A stretch of 64,000 nt of DNA, taken from NCBI GenBank assembly GCA_020912385.1, contig CP087223.1, positions 1 to 64,000 of the forward strand. The letters are read 5' to 3'. The position numbers and the translations under genes were made by a program. The stretch comes from Neofusicoccum parvum. Its lineage: Eukaryota > Ascomycota > Dothideomycetes > Botryosphaeriales > Botryosphaeriaceae. The notes beneath the pieces were generated by a model. That model ran no database searches, was not told where the DNA came from, and saw nothing but the letters and a program-made list of their open reading frames with translations. Within the stretch, counting starts at the first letter, position 1. Each line of letters starts with the position of its first letter. Below are positions 1 to 10,932 of the stretch, piece after piece.

Positions 1-109
1 ATAACCCTAACCCTAACCCTAACCCTAACCCTAACCCTAACCCTAACCCTAACCCTAACCCTAACCCTAACCCTAACCCTAACCCTAACCTAACCTAACC
101 TAACCTAAC
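1..109. repeat. Telomere (C-rich strand, TTAGGG type)
   Basis: Fourteen or so perfect AACCCT units are followed by about four shortened AACCT units before the sequence becomes AT-rich. The C-rich strand read 5' to 3' from the first base places this at the left end of a chromosome. The shortened units at the inner edge are degenerate telomere repeats. Confidence 0.98.
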
Positions 110-968
110 TTTTAATTTATTCTATTATCTTTTATTCTTCTTCTATTATTTTTTTTCTACTTCTACTTCTAGTTCTACTTCTACTTCTTTTTTTTCTTTT
201 TCTTTTTTTTCTTCTTTTTCTTCTTCTTCTTCTAGCTTTACTTCTAGTTTTAACTCTTTTAATTCTAGTTCTAATTCTAGTCCTAGTTTTATTTTCCTAC
301 TACTATTATTATGTATATTACTCTTATTCTAGTTAAAATTACTAATCCTCACTCTACTTAAAATTACTAACCCTCACCCTAGTTTAAAATTACTATCCCT
401 CACCCTCACCCTCACCCTCACCCTAGTCTAAAATTACTAACTCTTATCCTACTTTTACCAACTATAAAAACTTTTATATTAAATTATTATTCTCTATTTC
501 TATTATCTCTTACTTTTCCTTCTATTTAATTTCTTCTCTTTTATACTTTTAAATTATTTTTTATCAACTATACTATAGTAGTTTAATAATCTATCTATTA
601 CTTCTTTTTACTTCTTCTAGTTCTAGTTCTAGTTCTACTTCTTCTAGTTCTACTTCTTCTAGTTCTAGTTCTACTTCTTCTAGTTCTACTTCTTCTAGTT
701 CTACTTCTACTTCTTCTAGTTCTACTTCTTCTAGTTCTACTTCTTCTAGTTCTACTTCTTTTAAACCCACCTACCTTCTACCTCTTTTATATTACTTAAT
801 ATTTATTATTTAATTCTATAAAAATACCCCTCTATTAATATTTACTTGATTTATCTCACCCTTATTTTTACTTATTACTAGTTATTATAGTATTTAAAAC
901 TTCCTCTTTATTCTACTATCTTTTTTATTTTTATTTTAATTTTTATTTTTATTTTTTATTTTATTTTT
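110..968. repeat. Subtelomeric pyrimidine-rich low-complexity DNA, unit 1
   Basis: The plus strand is almost purely T and C with scattered A, built from TTCTAC and TTCTAG motifs (densest 601-765). About 328-445 holds interstitial units of the form AAAATTACTAACCCTCACCC, a degenerate telomere-like repeat that recurs at 2231-2330 and 4313-4440. The stretch about 785-850 matches 2745-2830 and 5110-5190. It is therefore the outermost of three related subtelomeric units. No gene is visible. Confidence 0.8.
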
Positions 969-1135
969 CTCTACCCTTCCTATCAGCTATAAAAGCTTCT
1001 AAGCTAAGTTATTACTCTCGAGCTTATCCTTTCTCTATGTCTATTTAAGATATCTTAGTAACTTATCTTTATCTTTATTCTTATCCTCTACTACTAGTTA
1101 TTCTTACTTCTACTTCTCTCTCTTCTAGCCGCTAT
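969..1135 (-). pseudogene. Degraded outermost copy of the telomere-linked helicase 3' end
   Basis: This stretch aligns by eye with about 3060-3230 and 5334-5500, the 3' coding end of the telomere-linked helicase, but many C bases of the other copies are T here. The ordered landmarks (CCCTTCCTATCAG, the AAGTTATTACTCTCGAGCTT stretch, AAGATATCTTAGTA) are shared. No coding potential remains. The bias toward C-to-T changes fits RIP, although slow decay of a terminal repeat would look similar. It is the third and most eroded copy. Confidence 0.7.
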
Positions 1136-1168
1136 AACCTCTACTAACTCTAACTACCTCCTTCTACC

Positions 1169-1760
1169 AACCCTAACTGCCTCCGGCGGCCGGCTGAGCC
1201 GGGCTCTTTACTGACGGGTTAGTGGGCCTAACCCCTCCAACTACCTCCCTCTACCAACTCTAACTACCTCTCTCCATCAACCCTAACTGCCTCCGGCGGC
1301 CGGCTGAGCCGGGCTCCTCTCGGACGGGTTAGTGGGCCTAACTCTCTACCTTTACTCCTTCCCTCCACCTCTACTCCACTCCATCAACCCTAACTGCCTC
1401 CGGCGGCCGGCTGAGCCGGGCTCTTTACTGACGGGTTAGTGGGCCCAACCCCTCCAACTACCTCCCTCTACCAACCCTAACTGCCTCCGGCGGCCGGCTG
1501 AGCCGGGCTCCTCTCGGACGGGTTAGTGGGCCTAACCCTCCACCTTCACTCCTTCCCTCCACTCCTTCCCTCCACTTCACTCCACTCCATCAACCCTAAC
1601 TGCCTCCGGCGGCCGGCTGAGCCGGGCTCTTTACTGACGGGTTAGTGGGCCCAACCCCTCCAACTACCTCCCTCTACCAACCCTAACTACCTCTCTCTAT
1701 CAACCCTAACTGCCTCTAGCGGCCGGCTGAGCCGGGCTCTTTACTAACGGGTTAGTGGTG
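1169..1760. repeat. Six-copy GC-rich subtelomeric repeat with palindromic core
   Basis: A unit of about 58 bp begins at 1171, 1281, 1388, 1475, 1593 and 1703, at irregular spacing of 87-118 bp. Each copy starts with CCCTAACTGCC, contains the near-palindrome CCGGCTGAGCCGG, and ends with ACGGGTTAGTGGG, so it is bracketed by telomere-like half repeats in opposite orientation. Two versions alternate: a CTCTTTACTGACGG form and a CTCCTCTCGGACGG form. The spacers are CT-rich (CTACCTCCCTCTACCAAC). The sixth copy is the most degraded. Function is unknown. Confidence 0.9.
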
Positions 1761-3045
1761 GGTCTAATCTCTCTCTATTTTATTACTCTCTATTCTTCTA
1801 ATAACCCTAACCCTAACTCCAACCCTCGACGTCGATATCTCCTGCTGTGCAGGAGTTTGTTAGTTCTAGTTATAATTCTACTTCTACTTCTACTATTACT
1901 TCTACTATTACTTCCTAGTTCTACTTCTAGTTCTTAGTTCTAGTTCTACTTTTAATTCTACTTCTAGTCCTACTTTTAATTCTATTTCTAGTTCTACTTT
2001 TAATTTTCTATTTCTAGTTCTACTTCTAGTTTTACTTCTACTTCTTTTTTTTTCTAGCTTTACTTCTAGTTTCAACTCTTCTAATTCTAATTCTAGTTCT
2101 AGTTCTAGTTCTAGTTCTAGTCCCTAGTTCTAGTTCTAGTTCTAGTTCTAGTCCCTAGTTCTAGTCCCTAGTTCTAGTTCTAGTTCTAGTTCTAGTCCCT
2201 AGTTCTAGTCCCTAGTTCTAGTTCTAGTTCCTATTTAAAATTACTAACCCTCACCCTAATCTAAAATTACTAACCCTCACCCTAGTCTAAAATTACTAAC
2301 CCTCACCCTAGTCTAAAATTATCAACTCTTATTCTACTTTTACTACCTCTATTTCTATTATATCTTTTACTTTCTTTCTATTTAATTTCTTCTCTTTTAT
2401 ACTCTTCTTCTTCTTCTTCTACCTTCCTTTATTTAGTTCTAGTTCTTCTAGTTCTTCTAAAATTCTACTTCTATTTCTAGTTCTAACTTTTAATTCTAGT
2501 TACTTCTACTTCTTTCTAGTTCTTCTAGTTCTTCTAGTTCTTCTAGTTCTTCTAGTTCTTCTAGTTCTTCTAGTTCTTCTAGTTCTTCTAATTTTATTTC
2601 TACTTCTACTTCTACTTCTACTTCTACTTCTACTTCTACTTCTGGTTTTAACTCTAGTTTTAACTCTAGTTTTAATTCTAGTTCTAGCTTTAATTCTAGT
2701 TCTAGTTCTAGTTCTAGTTCTAGTTTTTTTTTAAAATCCATCTTTTACCTCTTCTATATATATTACTTAATATTCGTATTTAATTCCACTCAATTCTATT
2801 TATATAGTAATACTTATCCAGCTATTATTATTTCTAAAATAAACTGGTACTTACTATTTATTTATTTGTTTATTTATTTATTCATTTATTCTTTTTAAAT
2901 CCATCTTTCTTATTTATTTCTACCTACTCTTTTTCAACTATTACTTCTTTCTCTATTAGTTCTAAAATTTTACTAGCTCTCTCTACCTACTAGCTAGTCC
3001 TATCCATCTATTTCCATTAGCTCTATTACTTTCCTACCCCTCTTC
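1761..3045. repeat. Pyrimidine-rich low-complexity DNA, unit 2
   Basis: TTCTAGTTC and TTCTACTTC runs occupy 1860-2235 and 2496-2735. Degenerate telomere-like units (AAAATTACTAACCCTCACCC) lie at 2231-2330. The reverse strand reads as Glu-Leu or Glu-Val repeats only because of the base composition. The block repeats the organisation of 110-968 and 4440-5300. Confidence 0.8.
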
Positions 3046-3951
3046 CTACTCCTCTATTAAGCTCTCCACCCTTCCTGTCAGCCATAAAAACTCTCGAGCC
3101 AAGTTATTGCTCTCAAGCTCGTCCTTCCTCCATGCCTGTCCAAGATATCCTAGTAGTCTATCTTTATCTTCATCTCCATCTCCATCTCCATCTCCATCTC
3201 CATCCTCTACCGCTGCCGCCACTGCCGCCGCTACCACTCCTCCTACTACTTCCTTCTCTCCTAGCCGTAACAACCACCTCTTCCACACCCTTTGATACCC
3301 GTGCTTGATCCCGTACAACGTACCAATCATCACCCCGAAGAACTGGCACTCGCTGCCCTGAACCTGCCGCCACCCCTGCCTACCATTACTCTCCCACCTG
3401 TTGCAGATTGCCTGTGGTACCCCGCAGCGAAAGCAGCCCGAGTACCTCTCAAACCTGATTCTTCCCTGCATCTCGCGCCTCTCCCCATCTGCCTGCCTAC
3501 CCCGCTCTGTTGGACAGTGGCTAACACTGTGCTGGTCTTCCCTACCCGCTGCCTTGCACACTAAACACACCCTCTTCCACCTCTGCAGCTTTCTCTGAAG
3601 CAGTTCTGCATCTGTATACACCTATTATGTCTGCCTGGCCTGCCTTACCCTTATTCCTACCTGCTGCTGCTGCTGCTGCCTTCGAAACTCCTACCTGTCT
3701 AATTCTCTTTATTACGTACTCTGCTCTTCCTTCCAACTTCCCTGCCGACTTTCCTGCTGATTTTCCTGCTGTATTCTCTACTGCTCTTCTTGCTACGTCC
3801 TCTGCTGCTCTCTTTACTACTGCTCCTACTACTACTGCTGCTTTCTTTACTGCTCCCTTTGCTGCTACTGCTCCTACTGCCACTACTGCTTTCTTTACTA
3901 CTCTCTTTGCTGCGTCCTCTCCTGCTCTCTTTGCTGCTGCTGCTGCTCCCT

Positions 3952-3983
<32 letters not shown>

Positions 3984-4200
3984 AGTAGTGCTCCCTCTGC
4001 TGCTACTGCTACTGGTGCTCCCTCTACTGCTCCCTCTGCTACTCCCTCTACTACGTCCTCTCCTACTTCCTTTCCTACTGTAGTTGCTGCTGCTCCCTCT
4101 GCTACATCCTCTCCTACTCCCTTTGCTATTACTGCTGCTAGTGCTTCCTCTACTACTAGTCCTGCTGCTATCCTAGCTGCTACTACTACCATCGTTGCCC
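3046..4200 (-). pseudogene. Truncated copy of the telomere-linked helicase 3' end
   Basis: The reverse strand from 3621 to 3046 encodes 191 residues nearly identical to the C-terminus of the adjacent helicase gene: a zinc-ribbon-like region with a CLVC pair, a SVSHC cluster and a CFRCGVPQAIC cluster. In this copy the Gln codon before RWK is intact, whereas the neighbouring copy has TAG there. Further 5' (3622 to about 4200) the sequence corresponds to the Gln-rich linker but has degenerated into GCT/ACT trinucleotide runs. It then stops at telomere-like DNA, so no helicase motifs are present. It is a partial copy, not a functional gene. Confidence 0.85.
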
Positions 4201-5304
4201 TAAGCTGCTGCCAGTCCTACTACTATCCTGGCTACTACTACTACTACTGCTGCCGCTGCTGCCGCCACTGCTGCCACCGCCACTACCACCACTACCACTA
4301 TATACATCACCCTCACTCTACTTAAAATTACTAACCCTCACCCTACTCAAAATTACTAACCCTTACCCTACTTAAAATTGCTAACCCTCATCCTACTCAA
4401 AATTACTATCCCTCACCCTACTCTTACTAACTGTTAAAAACTCCTATATTAAATTATTACTCTCTACTTTTAAATCTATTATTCTTCTTCTAGTTCTTTT
4501 AGTTCTAGTTTTAGTTCTACCTCTAGTTTTAACTCTAGTTCTAGTTCTAGTTCTAGTTCTAGTTCTAGTTCTAGTTCTAGTTCTAGTTCTAGTCTTAGTT
4601 TCTAATTCTAGTTTTAGTTCTAGTTCTTCTAATTCTAGTTCTACTTCTTCTAGTTCCTTCTAGTTTTTTTTTTTTTTTTTTTTTTTTCTTTTTTAATTCT
4701 TCTAGTTCTTCTAGTTCCTTTAGTTCTACCTCTAGTTCTAGTCTTAATTTCTAATTCTAGTTTTAGTTTTAGTCCTTCTAATTCTTTTTTAATTCTTTTA
4801 GTTCTTCTAGTTCTTTTAATTCTAGTTCTACTTCTTCTAGTCCTTCTAGTTTTTTTTGTTTTTTTTTTTTTTGTTTTTTTTAATTCTTCTAGTTCTTCTA
4901 GTTCTTCTAGTTCTTCTAGTTCTTCTAGTTCTTCTAGTTCTTCTAGTTCTTCTAGTTCTTCTAGTTCTTCTAGTTCTTCTAGTTCTTCTAATTCTACTTC
5001 TACTTCTAGTTTTAATTCAAGTTTTAATTCTAGTTCTACCTCTAGTTTCAACTCTAGTTTTAATTCTAGTCCTAGCTTTAATTCTAGTTCTAGTTCTTTT
5101 AAATCCATCTTTCACCTCTTTTATATATCACTTTATATCTGTATTCAATTCCATTTAATTCTACTCATATAGTACATCCAGTTATTATTATTCCTAAAAA
5201 TCTATCTTTCTTGTTTATTCCTACTCTTTTCAACTATTACTCCTCTATTAGTTCCATCTTACTAGCTCTACCTACTAGCTAGCCCTATCTATCTATTAGC
5301 TTTA
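4201..5304. repeat. Interstitial telomere-like repeats and pyrimidine-rich DNA, unit 3
   Basis: About 4313-4440 contains five or so units of AAAATTACTAACCCTCACCC type. 4485-5105 is TTCTAGTTC and T-run DNA that would read as Glu-Leu repeats on the reverse strand. 5110-5190 matches 2745-2830. This is the third subtelomeric unit and separates the truncated helicase copy from the main gene. Confidence 0.8.
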
Positions 5305-7739
5305 TTATCTCCCTACTCCTCTCTCCTCTATTAAGCTCTCCACCCTTCCTATCAGCCATAAAAACTCCCGAGCCAAGTTATTACTCTCGAGCTCGTCCTT
5401 CCTCCATACCTGTCCAAGATATCCTAGTAGTCTATCTTTATCTTCATCTCTATCCTCTACCGCCGCCGCCGCTACTCCCGCTCCTACTACTTCCTCTCCT
5501 AGCCGTAATAACCACCTCTTCCACACCGTCTTATACCCGTGCTTGATCCCGTATAATATACCAATCATCACCCCGAAGAACTGGCACTCGCTGCCATGAA
5601 CCTGCCGCCACCCCTGCCTACCATTACTCTCCCACCTGTTGCAGATTGCCTGTGGTACCCCGCAGCGAAAGCAGCCCGAGTACCTCTCAAACCTGATTCT
5701 TCCCTGCATCTCGCGCCTCTCCCCATCCGCCTGCCTACCCCGCTCTGTTGGACAGTGGCTAACACTGTGCTGGTCTTCCCTGCCCGCTGCCTTGCACACC
5801 AAACACACCCCCTTCCACCTCTACAGCTTTCTCTGAAGCAGTTCTGCATCCGCATACACCTGTTGTGTCTGCCTGGCCTGCCTTACCCTTATTCCTACCT
5901 GCTGCTGCTGCTGCCTTTGAAACTCCTGCCTATCTAATTCTCTTTGTTGCGTACTCTGCTCTTCCTCCTGCTGTCTTTCCTGCCGACTTTCCTGCCGACT
6001 TTCCCGCTGATTTTCCTGCTGCTTCTCTCTTTGCTGCTGTCGTATCCTCTGCTGCTGCTCTCTTTGCTGCTGATTTTCCTGCTGCCGCATCCTCTGCTGC
6101 TGCTCTCTTTGCTGCTGCTCCCTCCACTGCTGCCCCTGCTGCCGCTGCTGGTACTGGTCTACCCTCTGTTCTTCCTCTACCTCCCTGTCTACCTCTTCCA
6201 CCTCATCTACCTCTTCCATCTCATCTACCTCCTCTACCTCCTCCTCCTTATTATTATCATCATTATCATCATCCGTGATCTCTCGCCTAGACTCCCTGCT
6301 CCTTCTACAAAAATCACACTTTTCTTCCCCCTCCTCCTGCCTGCATTCTATCCGCCTAAAACTACCATCTAAAAACTCGTCCATCACCGTTCTCCTACAC
6401 AGTCCCCCATCCAGATACTGCCTTACCAGCCGGTCATCGCTCTTCTCCCCCCCCTGAACCATCACTGCTCTGCTGGCCAGTCCATCCCTTCCCGCCCTGC
6501 CGCTCTCCTGCGCGTAGTCCAGAAAATCCCGCGGCTCATCCGTGTGGATGATGAGCCTGATGCCTGGAATGTCAATCCCCATGCCCAGCGCGCTGGTGGC
6601 CACCACTACACGCACCACTCCCGCCTTGAAGTCCTCTAGCACCTCCTTCTTCCTAGCTTCTGACATCTTGCTGTAAAATGCCTCGCACTGGAACAGCCCT
6701 GCGTCCACCAAGCTCTTCACCCTGGTCACTGTGTTGCAGTAGATGACCACCTTTCCTTCCACCGTTGCCTGTAGTTCCTCTTCCACCATCTCTTCTATTT
6801 TCCTATTCTGCGCCTCCTTCCCTCCTTGTCTTCCTCGCCATCCTCCCCCTCTCCCTCCTCCCCCTCCTCTCCCTCCTCTCCCTCCTCTCCCTCCTCTCCC
6901 TCCTCTCCCTCCTCTCCCTCCTCCATTCTCCACCTCCACCTCCAACTCCACCCCCACCACCTGGTAGCTGATGTTTCTGCGGGTAGTGACCGCCCTGAAC
7001 ACCACCACCTCGGCCGCAGTCCAGCCCATCCTGCGCCACAGCTCCGCCTCTTTGCTGGGTGGCAGCGTCGCTGTGAGCAGAACCATCTGCGTTTCTGCCG
7101 CCATGAGCTTCCCCAGCTGCTGCAGCTGCTTGCGGAAGTCCACCTGGTCGTTCAGCACCACGTGGCACTCGTCGATGATGATCCTGTCCAGCTGCCTCAT
7201 CGCCCTGAGCCGGTTCAAAAACGTCATGAACTCGTCGCTCAGTGCTGCCTCTGGCGTGACCAGCACGATGGACTCCGCGTCTGGTGGCCGCCTCGCCTCC
7301 CATTCTGCACAGCTGATGCCCAGCTTGCTGCAGCGCTCTTTCATGTCCGCTCGCAGCGCGATGAGCGGTACCACCACCACCGTTGTTCCTCCTGGCTCCG
7401 TCCAAGCCGGCAGCATGAACAAGATGCTTTTCCCAGCCCCAGTCGGCATCACTGCCACCACCGGGCTCACTCCAGCCTGGATGGCGGTCACCGCCTCTTC
7501 CTGGATGCTGCGGAACTCGGCTTCCTTTCCCATCAATCTTTGCAGCTGCTCCTTCACGTTGGCCCTCTTCAGCCTTGCCCAGCGGTCCAGCCGCTCCTCG
7601 TCAGCGTCATCCTCAAACGGGCAGCGCTTCCTCTTCCTGGAAGCAGCCGGTTCCTGGCTTTTAAATGCCGACTGGAAGCCCAAGAAGCGGTGCCAGTCGG
7701 TACTGGAAGCACGGAACAGCAGCCTCTTCTCCGCCACCA

Positions 7740-8640
7740 CACCTGCCTGCTCCATCATCCCACGCGCGTAGATCAAGCCTGCAGTGTGGGAAGTATGTCC
7801 TGCCTGGGCGTCTGCAATGGCTGCTGCTGCCCGGTCTTCTCCCACCTCCATCTGCTGCTGCTCCTGCTCATTCCCATTCTCTCCCCCCTCCTCGTCTACC
7901 CTGAACGCGCTGGAGCCGCGCATGAACCGCCTGCTGATGCCGATAGCGACGTCCCTGTACGCCCTGACCGTCAGCTCCTGGCCTAAGCCGATCCTGCTCT
8001 CCTTCTTCATCGCCTCCCTCATGCGCTCCGTCGTCCACCTCTTCTCCCCCGCCTCCGCCGGCCACATGTGGGCTGAGATCTGCTCGCTCCCACGTACTGC
8101 TGCCAGCATGCGCTGGTGGAATGGCAAGACTAGCCATAGATACCACACCACCAGCTCGCCCACCTCCCTGGGCAGATACCTGTGGATCACCTTGACATCC
8201 CCGGACATGGCGTAGCCCTTGTGGTAGCGCGTGACGAACACAACCAGCCCATCCTCCACGAAGATGTTGCGGTGCCCTCCCTTGGCCGTATTGCTATGCC
8301 TGATGCTGAGAATCTCCGGCCCTCTTGCCGGCTGTCCACCGGTAATGTGCATCAGCAGTAGCAGCTTCTCCCTAAACTCGGCCACCTGCGCTGCATATGC
8401 ATCTACCGCCTGCCTGCTGATGCCTGAGCTCGCGTTTTCCCTGGTGAACCTCTTCCTCGCAGCAGTGATTCCCATGATCCTGTTGAACAACCAAGTGTTC
8501 CCGTCTGCTGGCAGCCTGGTGCGCTGGTCCTGCAGAAAGCTCCACCCTCTGCGCTCCTCAGCTGGGTTGTCCCTGATGGAATGCCACGGCACTGCTGGCA
8601 CGTCCATTTCCCTATGCTCTTTCTTGTGGCTGCTGTAGCC
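7740..8640 (-). other. Tyrosine-recombinase-like domain inside the helicase ORF
   Basis: Between the Ser/Gln repeats and the RecQ motifs the protein carries, in order, GGQPARGPEIL (Arg codon 8323-8325), a basic TRYHKGY segment (Lys about 35 residues on), TVRAYRDVAI (RxxR), and AGHTSHTAGLIYARG. The His codon (7795-7797) and Tyr codon (7768-7770) are exactly nine residues apart, as in the GHxS...Y box of tyrosine recombinases. The RxxR-to-His distance (about 53) is long, but includes an acidic and Gln-rich insert of about 30 residues. These match the canonical R-K-[HR]xxR-H-Y set. The assignment is inferred from motif order and spacing, not from a search. Confidence 0.6.
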
Positions 8641-8884
8641 GCCAAACAGCAGCTCCTGGAGCAGCAGCTGGCGAGTGTCGTTCAGCAAGCCGTGCACCAT
8701 GCCCCTGAACTTGGCCATGGTGAACTGGATGCCCTGGTACAGCAGCTGCTCCCGCCCATTCCATCCCACATGGCCCTTGGTGGTGGTGTTGTAGTGGATC
8801 TTCATCCCGTAAGTGCGCAGATCCAGTATCCACTGCATGGGACTGTGGCTGCCTCGGATCATGAAGCTGTCCATCATCTTGGTC

Positions 8885-9410
8885 ACCAGCTCTAAGCAGC
8901 TCATCTTCATCTGGCTGCGCTGGCTGCGCTGGCTGCGCTGGCTGCGCTGGCTGCGCTGGCTGCGCCCACTGCTGTCCCTGGCGCTGCCCTGGCCGCTGTT
9001 CCTGCTGCTGCCCTGGCCGCTGCTGGTCCTGCTGCTGGCGCTATCCTGGCCACTGCTGTCCTGGCCACTGCTGCTCTGGCCGGCGCTGCCCTGGCTGCTA
9101 CTGCTCCTGCCGCCCTGGCTGCGCCCGCTGCGCCCACTGCTGTCCCTGGCGCTGCCCTGGCCGCTGTTCCTGCTGCTGTCCTGGCCACTGCTGCTCTGGC
9201 CGGCGCTGCCCTGGCCGGCGCTGCCCTGGCCGGCGCTGCTCCTGCCGCCCTGGCTGCTGCTGCTCCTGCCGCCCTGGCTGCTACTGCTGCTGCTACTGCT
9301 GCTGCCGCCAGCATCGCCTCCACCATAACCGCCAGCGCCGTCCTCCTCCTCCTCCTCCTCCTCCTCCTCCTCCTCCTCCTCCTCCTCCTCCTTCTCAAAG
9401 TCCCATGCGC
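8885..9410. repeat. Coding microsatellites in the helicase gene
   Basis: Within the helicase frame lie a CTGGCTGCG tandem (8913-8966, Ser-Gln-Arg repeats), irregular Ser/Gly/Gln repeats to about 9300, and a run of about 17 CTC/CCT triplets (9344-9395) encoding poly-Glu. Repeat length probably varies between telomeres. The triplet frame is preserved throughout. Confidence 0.8.
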
Positions 9411-10932
9411 TGCCCCCACTGCTAAACTCCTCCCTACCATCCTCCTCCCCTTCTGCTGCTGCTGCTGCTGCTGCTGCTGGACCCGCCATCTCCAGCGCCT
9501 TCTGCACCACCATGAAGCGCCCCACCTTGATGATGGCCGACAGAATCGCCGTGTACAGACCCGGCTCCCTCCAGCCGGTGGGCGTGACCCCCTGCACCGC
9601 CAGAGCGCAGACCAGAGCGCTGTCGTACTCGCGCTGCGTGATCCTCTGGTTCAGCAGTTCAATGCAAAAGTCCAAGCACGCCTTCTGGATCCCGGACAGC
9701 TTTGGTGGCAGCTGCTGCTGCTGCTGCTCTTCTAAACCAGCTCCTTCTTCTTCTTCATTATCATCATCATCATCACCATCACTTCTTCCTCCCTCTTCTT
9801 CCTCGCTTTCTTCTTTATCTCTTCCTCCCCCTTTCCCTTCTTCTTGCTTCTTTACAGCTTGCTCTGCCTCCTCCATCAGCCTGGTGAATGCCCTGGACTG
9901 CCTGCGGGTGAACCTGTACTCTGGGCTTCTCCAGTCATGCTCCTGCTGTGTTCTGACAAAGAACATCAGCACCTGCTTCCACGCCCTCGACCTGTCCGCG
10001 ACCGCGTTTTCCTCCATGTACGGCTGCAGCGGGTGGTACCGGTTCTGGTGCTTCTCCGTCCTCATCAGCTCCATGCGGATGAATATGCCGACCTGCTGGG
10101 TTACCGCCTGCTGGCCGATGCGCGCAACGTCGTCCATGGCTTTCCAGATGGCTGCCGCCGCCGCCTCCTCCTCCTCTGGCCTGTCTGGGTTGTTGGTGGT
10201 GTTGGGCTCCTCAACCGACGCTAGCAGATCGTCGCGGTCCAGCCGCGCCAGGTACGGCAGCCACTGCGTCCTGTCCAGCCACGGGCTGACCTCGTCCTTC
10301 TCCCCTTCCTCGATGGTCGCCCGTGCCCGCTTCTCCAGCTCCTCCCAGTTCTGGTTTGCCTTATTCCATGCCTACTGCCACAGCTGCTCTCCTCCCTCGG
10401 CGGGCTGCTGCGCCTGGTCCTCCTGCGCTGCTTGCTCCGGCTCCGGCTGGCAGACTTCAAAGTACTGCGAGCCGTGGAAGGTGGGGAAGAAGTGCTGGCA
10501 GTGGACCTGCTTTACCGCCTCTTAGAACCTCCTCTTCAACCCTTCTTCTACTATCCTGCTCTGCCGGCCTTTGCCTCCTCCTCTGATTGACCATCTATGC
10601 TTCGTGTACCAGTGCTCTTTCATCATCTTTTCGTTCCTGCAGACGTACCGGCAGCTGCCGGGGTCCTTCTGGCACAGCAGCCCGTCCTTGAACAGTGGTA
10701 GCCCTGTGACGGGCCGTTGCACCCGGGCTGGCACTTCCAGCTCGCTCGAGAATGCAACCAAGCCATGCCAGCTTCTCACCTCACCACCGACCAGCTCCGC
10801 CTGCTTCCGGCCCATCCGGTGGTGTTTCCCCTGCAAGTGGCCTTCTACCTGGTCCGGCCATACCGCGTACCGGCACTCCCTGCAGATCGCGAGCCGGTAT
10901 TCCGCCTGGTGATAAAAGTACGCTGTCGCCAT

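Larger units (their letters stand above)
5305..10932 (-). pseudogene. Telomere-linked RecQ-family helicase (TLH type) with three in-frame stops
   Basis: One reading frame runs from ATG 10932 to a stop at 5305 (about 1,875 codons), broken only by TAA at 10522, TAG at 10372 and TAG at 5821. Homologous residues continue in frame across each stop, and the outer copy at 3.6 kb has CAG where 5821 has TAG. In order: an N-terminal Cys/His finger of the OrsD (DUF3505) type with CRECRYAV and HLQGKHH; a WLDRTQWLPYL segment; acidic, poly-Glu and Ser/Gln repeats; a recombinase-like region; RecQ motifs (MPTGAGKS Walker A, IIIDECHVV, LLTATLP, ATSALGMGID, YAQESGRAGRDG); a long Gln/Glu/Arg linker; and a Cys-rich C-terminus. 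Telomere-adjacent RecQ helicases are known from several ascomycetes and from Ustilago. The gene is read toward the telomere. Whether stop-free copies exist at other chromosome ends cannot be seen here. Confidence 0.9.

Noticed and set aside
1169..1760. CRISPR array
   Set aside because: The spacers are themselves repetitive CT-rich DNA, the spacing is irregular, and the context is a fungal telomere.
3542..4325. Long Ala/Val- and Ala/Ser/Thr-rich frames on both strands
   Set aside because: GCT/ACT triplet runs stay open in several frames. The segment is the degenerate linker of the truncated helicase copy.
2496..5108. Open frames coding Glu-Leu and Glu-Val repeats (2496-2741 and 4650-5108, minus)
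   Set aside because: They are the reverse reading of TTCTAGTTC/TTCTACTTC low-complexity DNA that also occurs in other frames and on both sides. There is no non-repetitive protein sequence.
6826..9440. Several plus-strand and off-frame ORFs of 100-390 codons across the helicase gene
   Set aside because: They lie opposite or out of frame with a protein that has clear RecQ motifs. They reflect GC-rich coding DNA.
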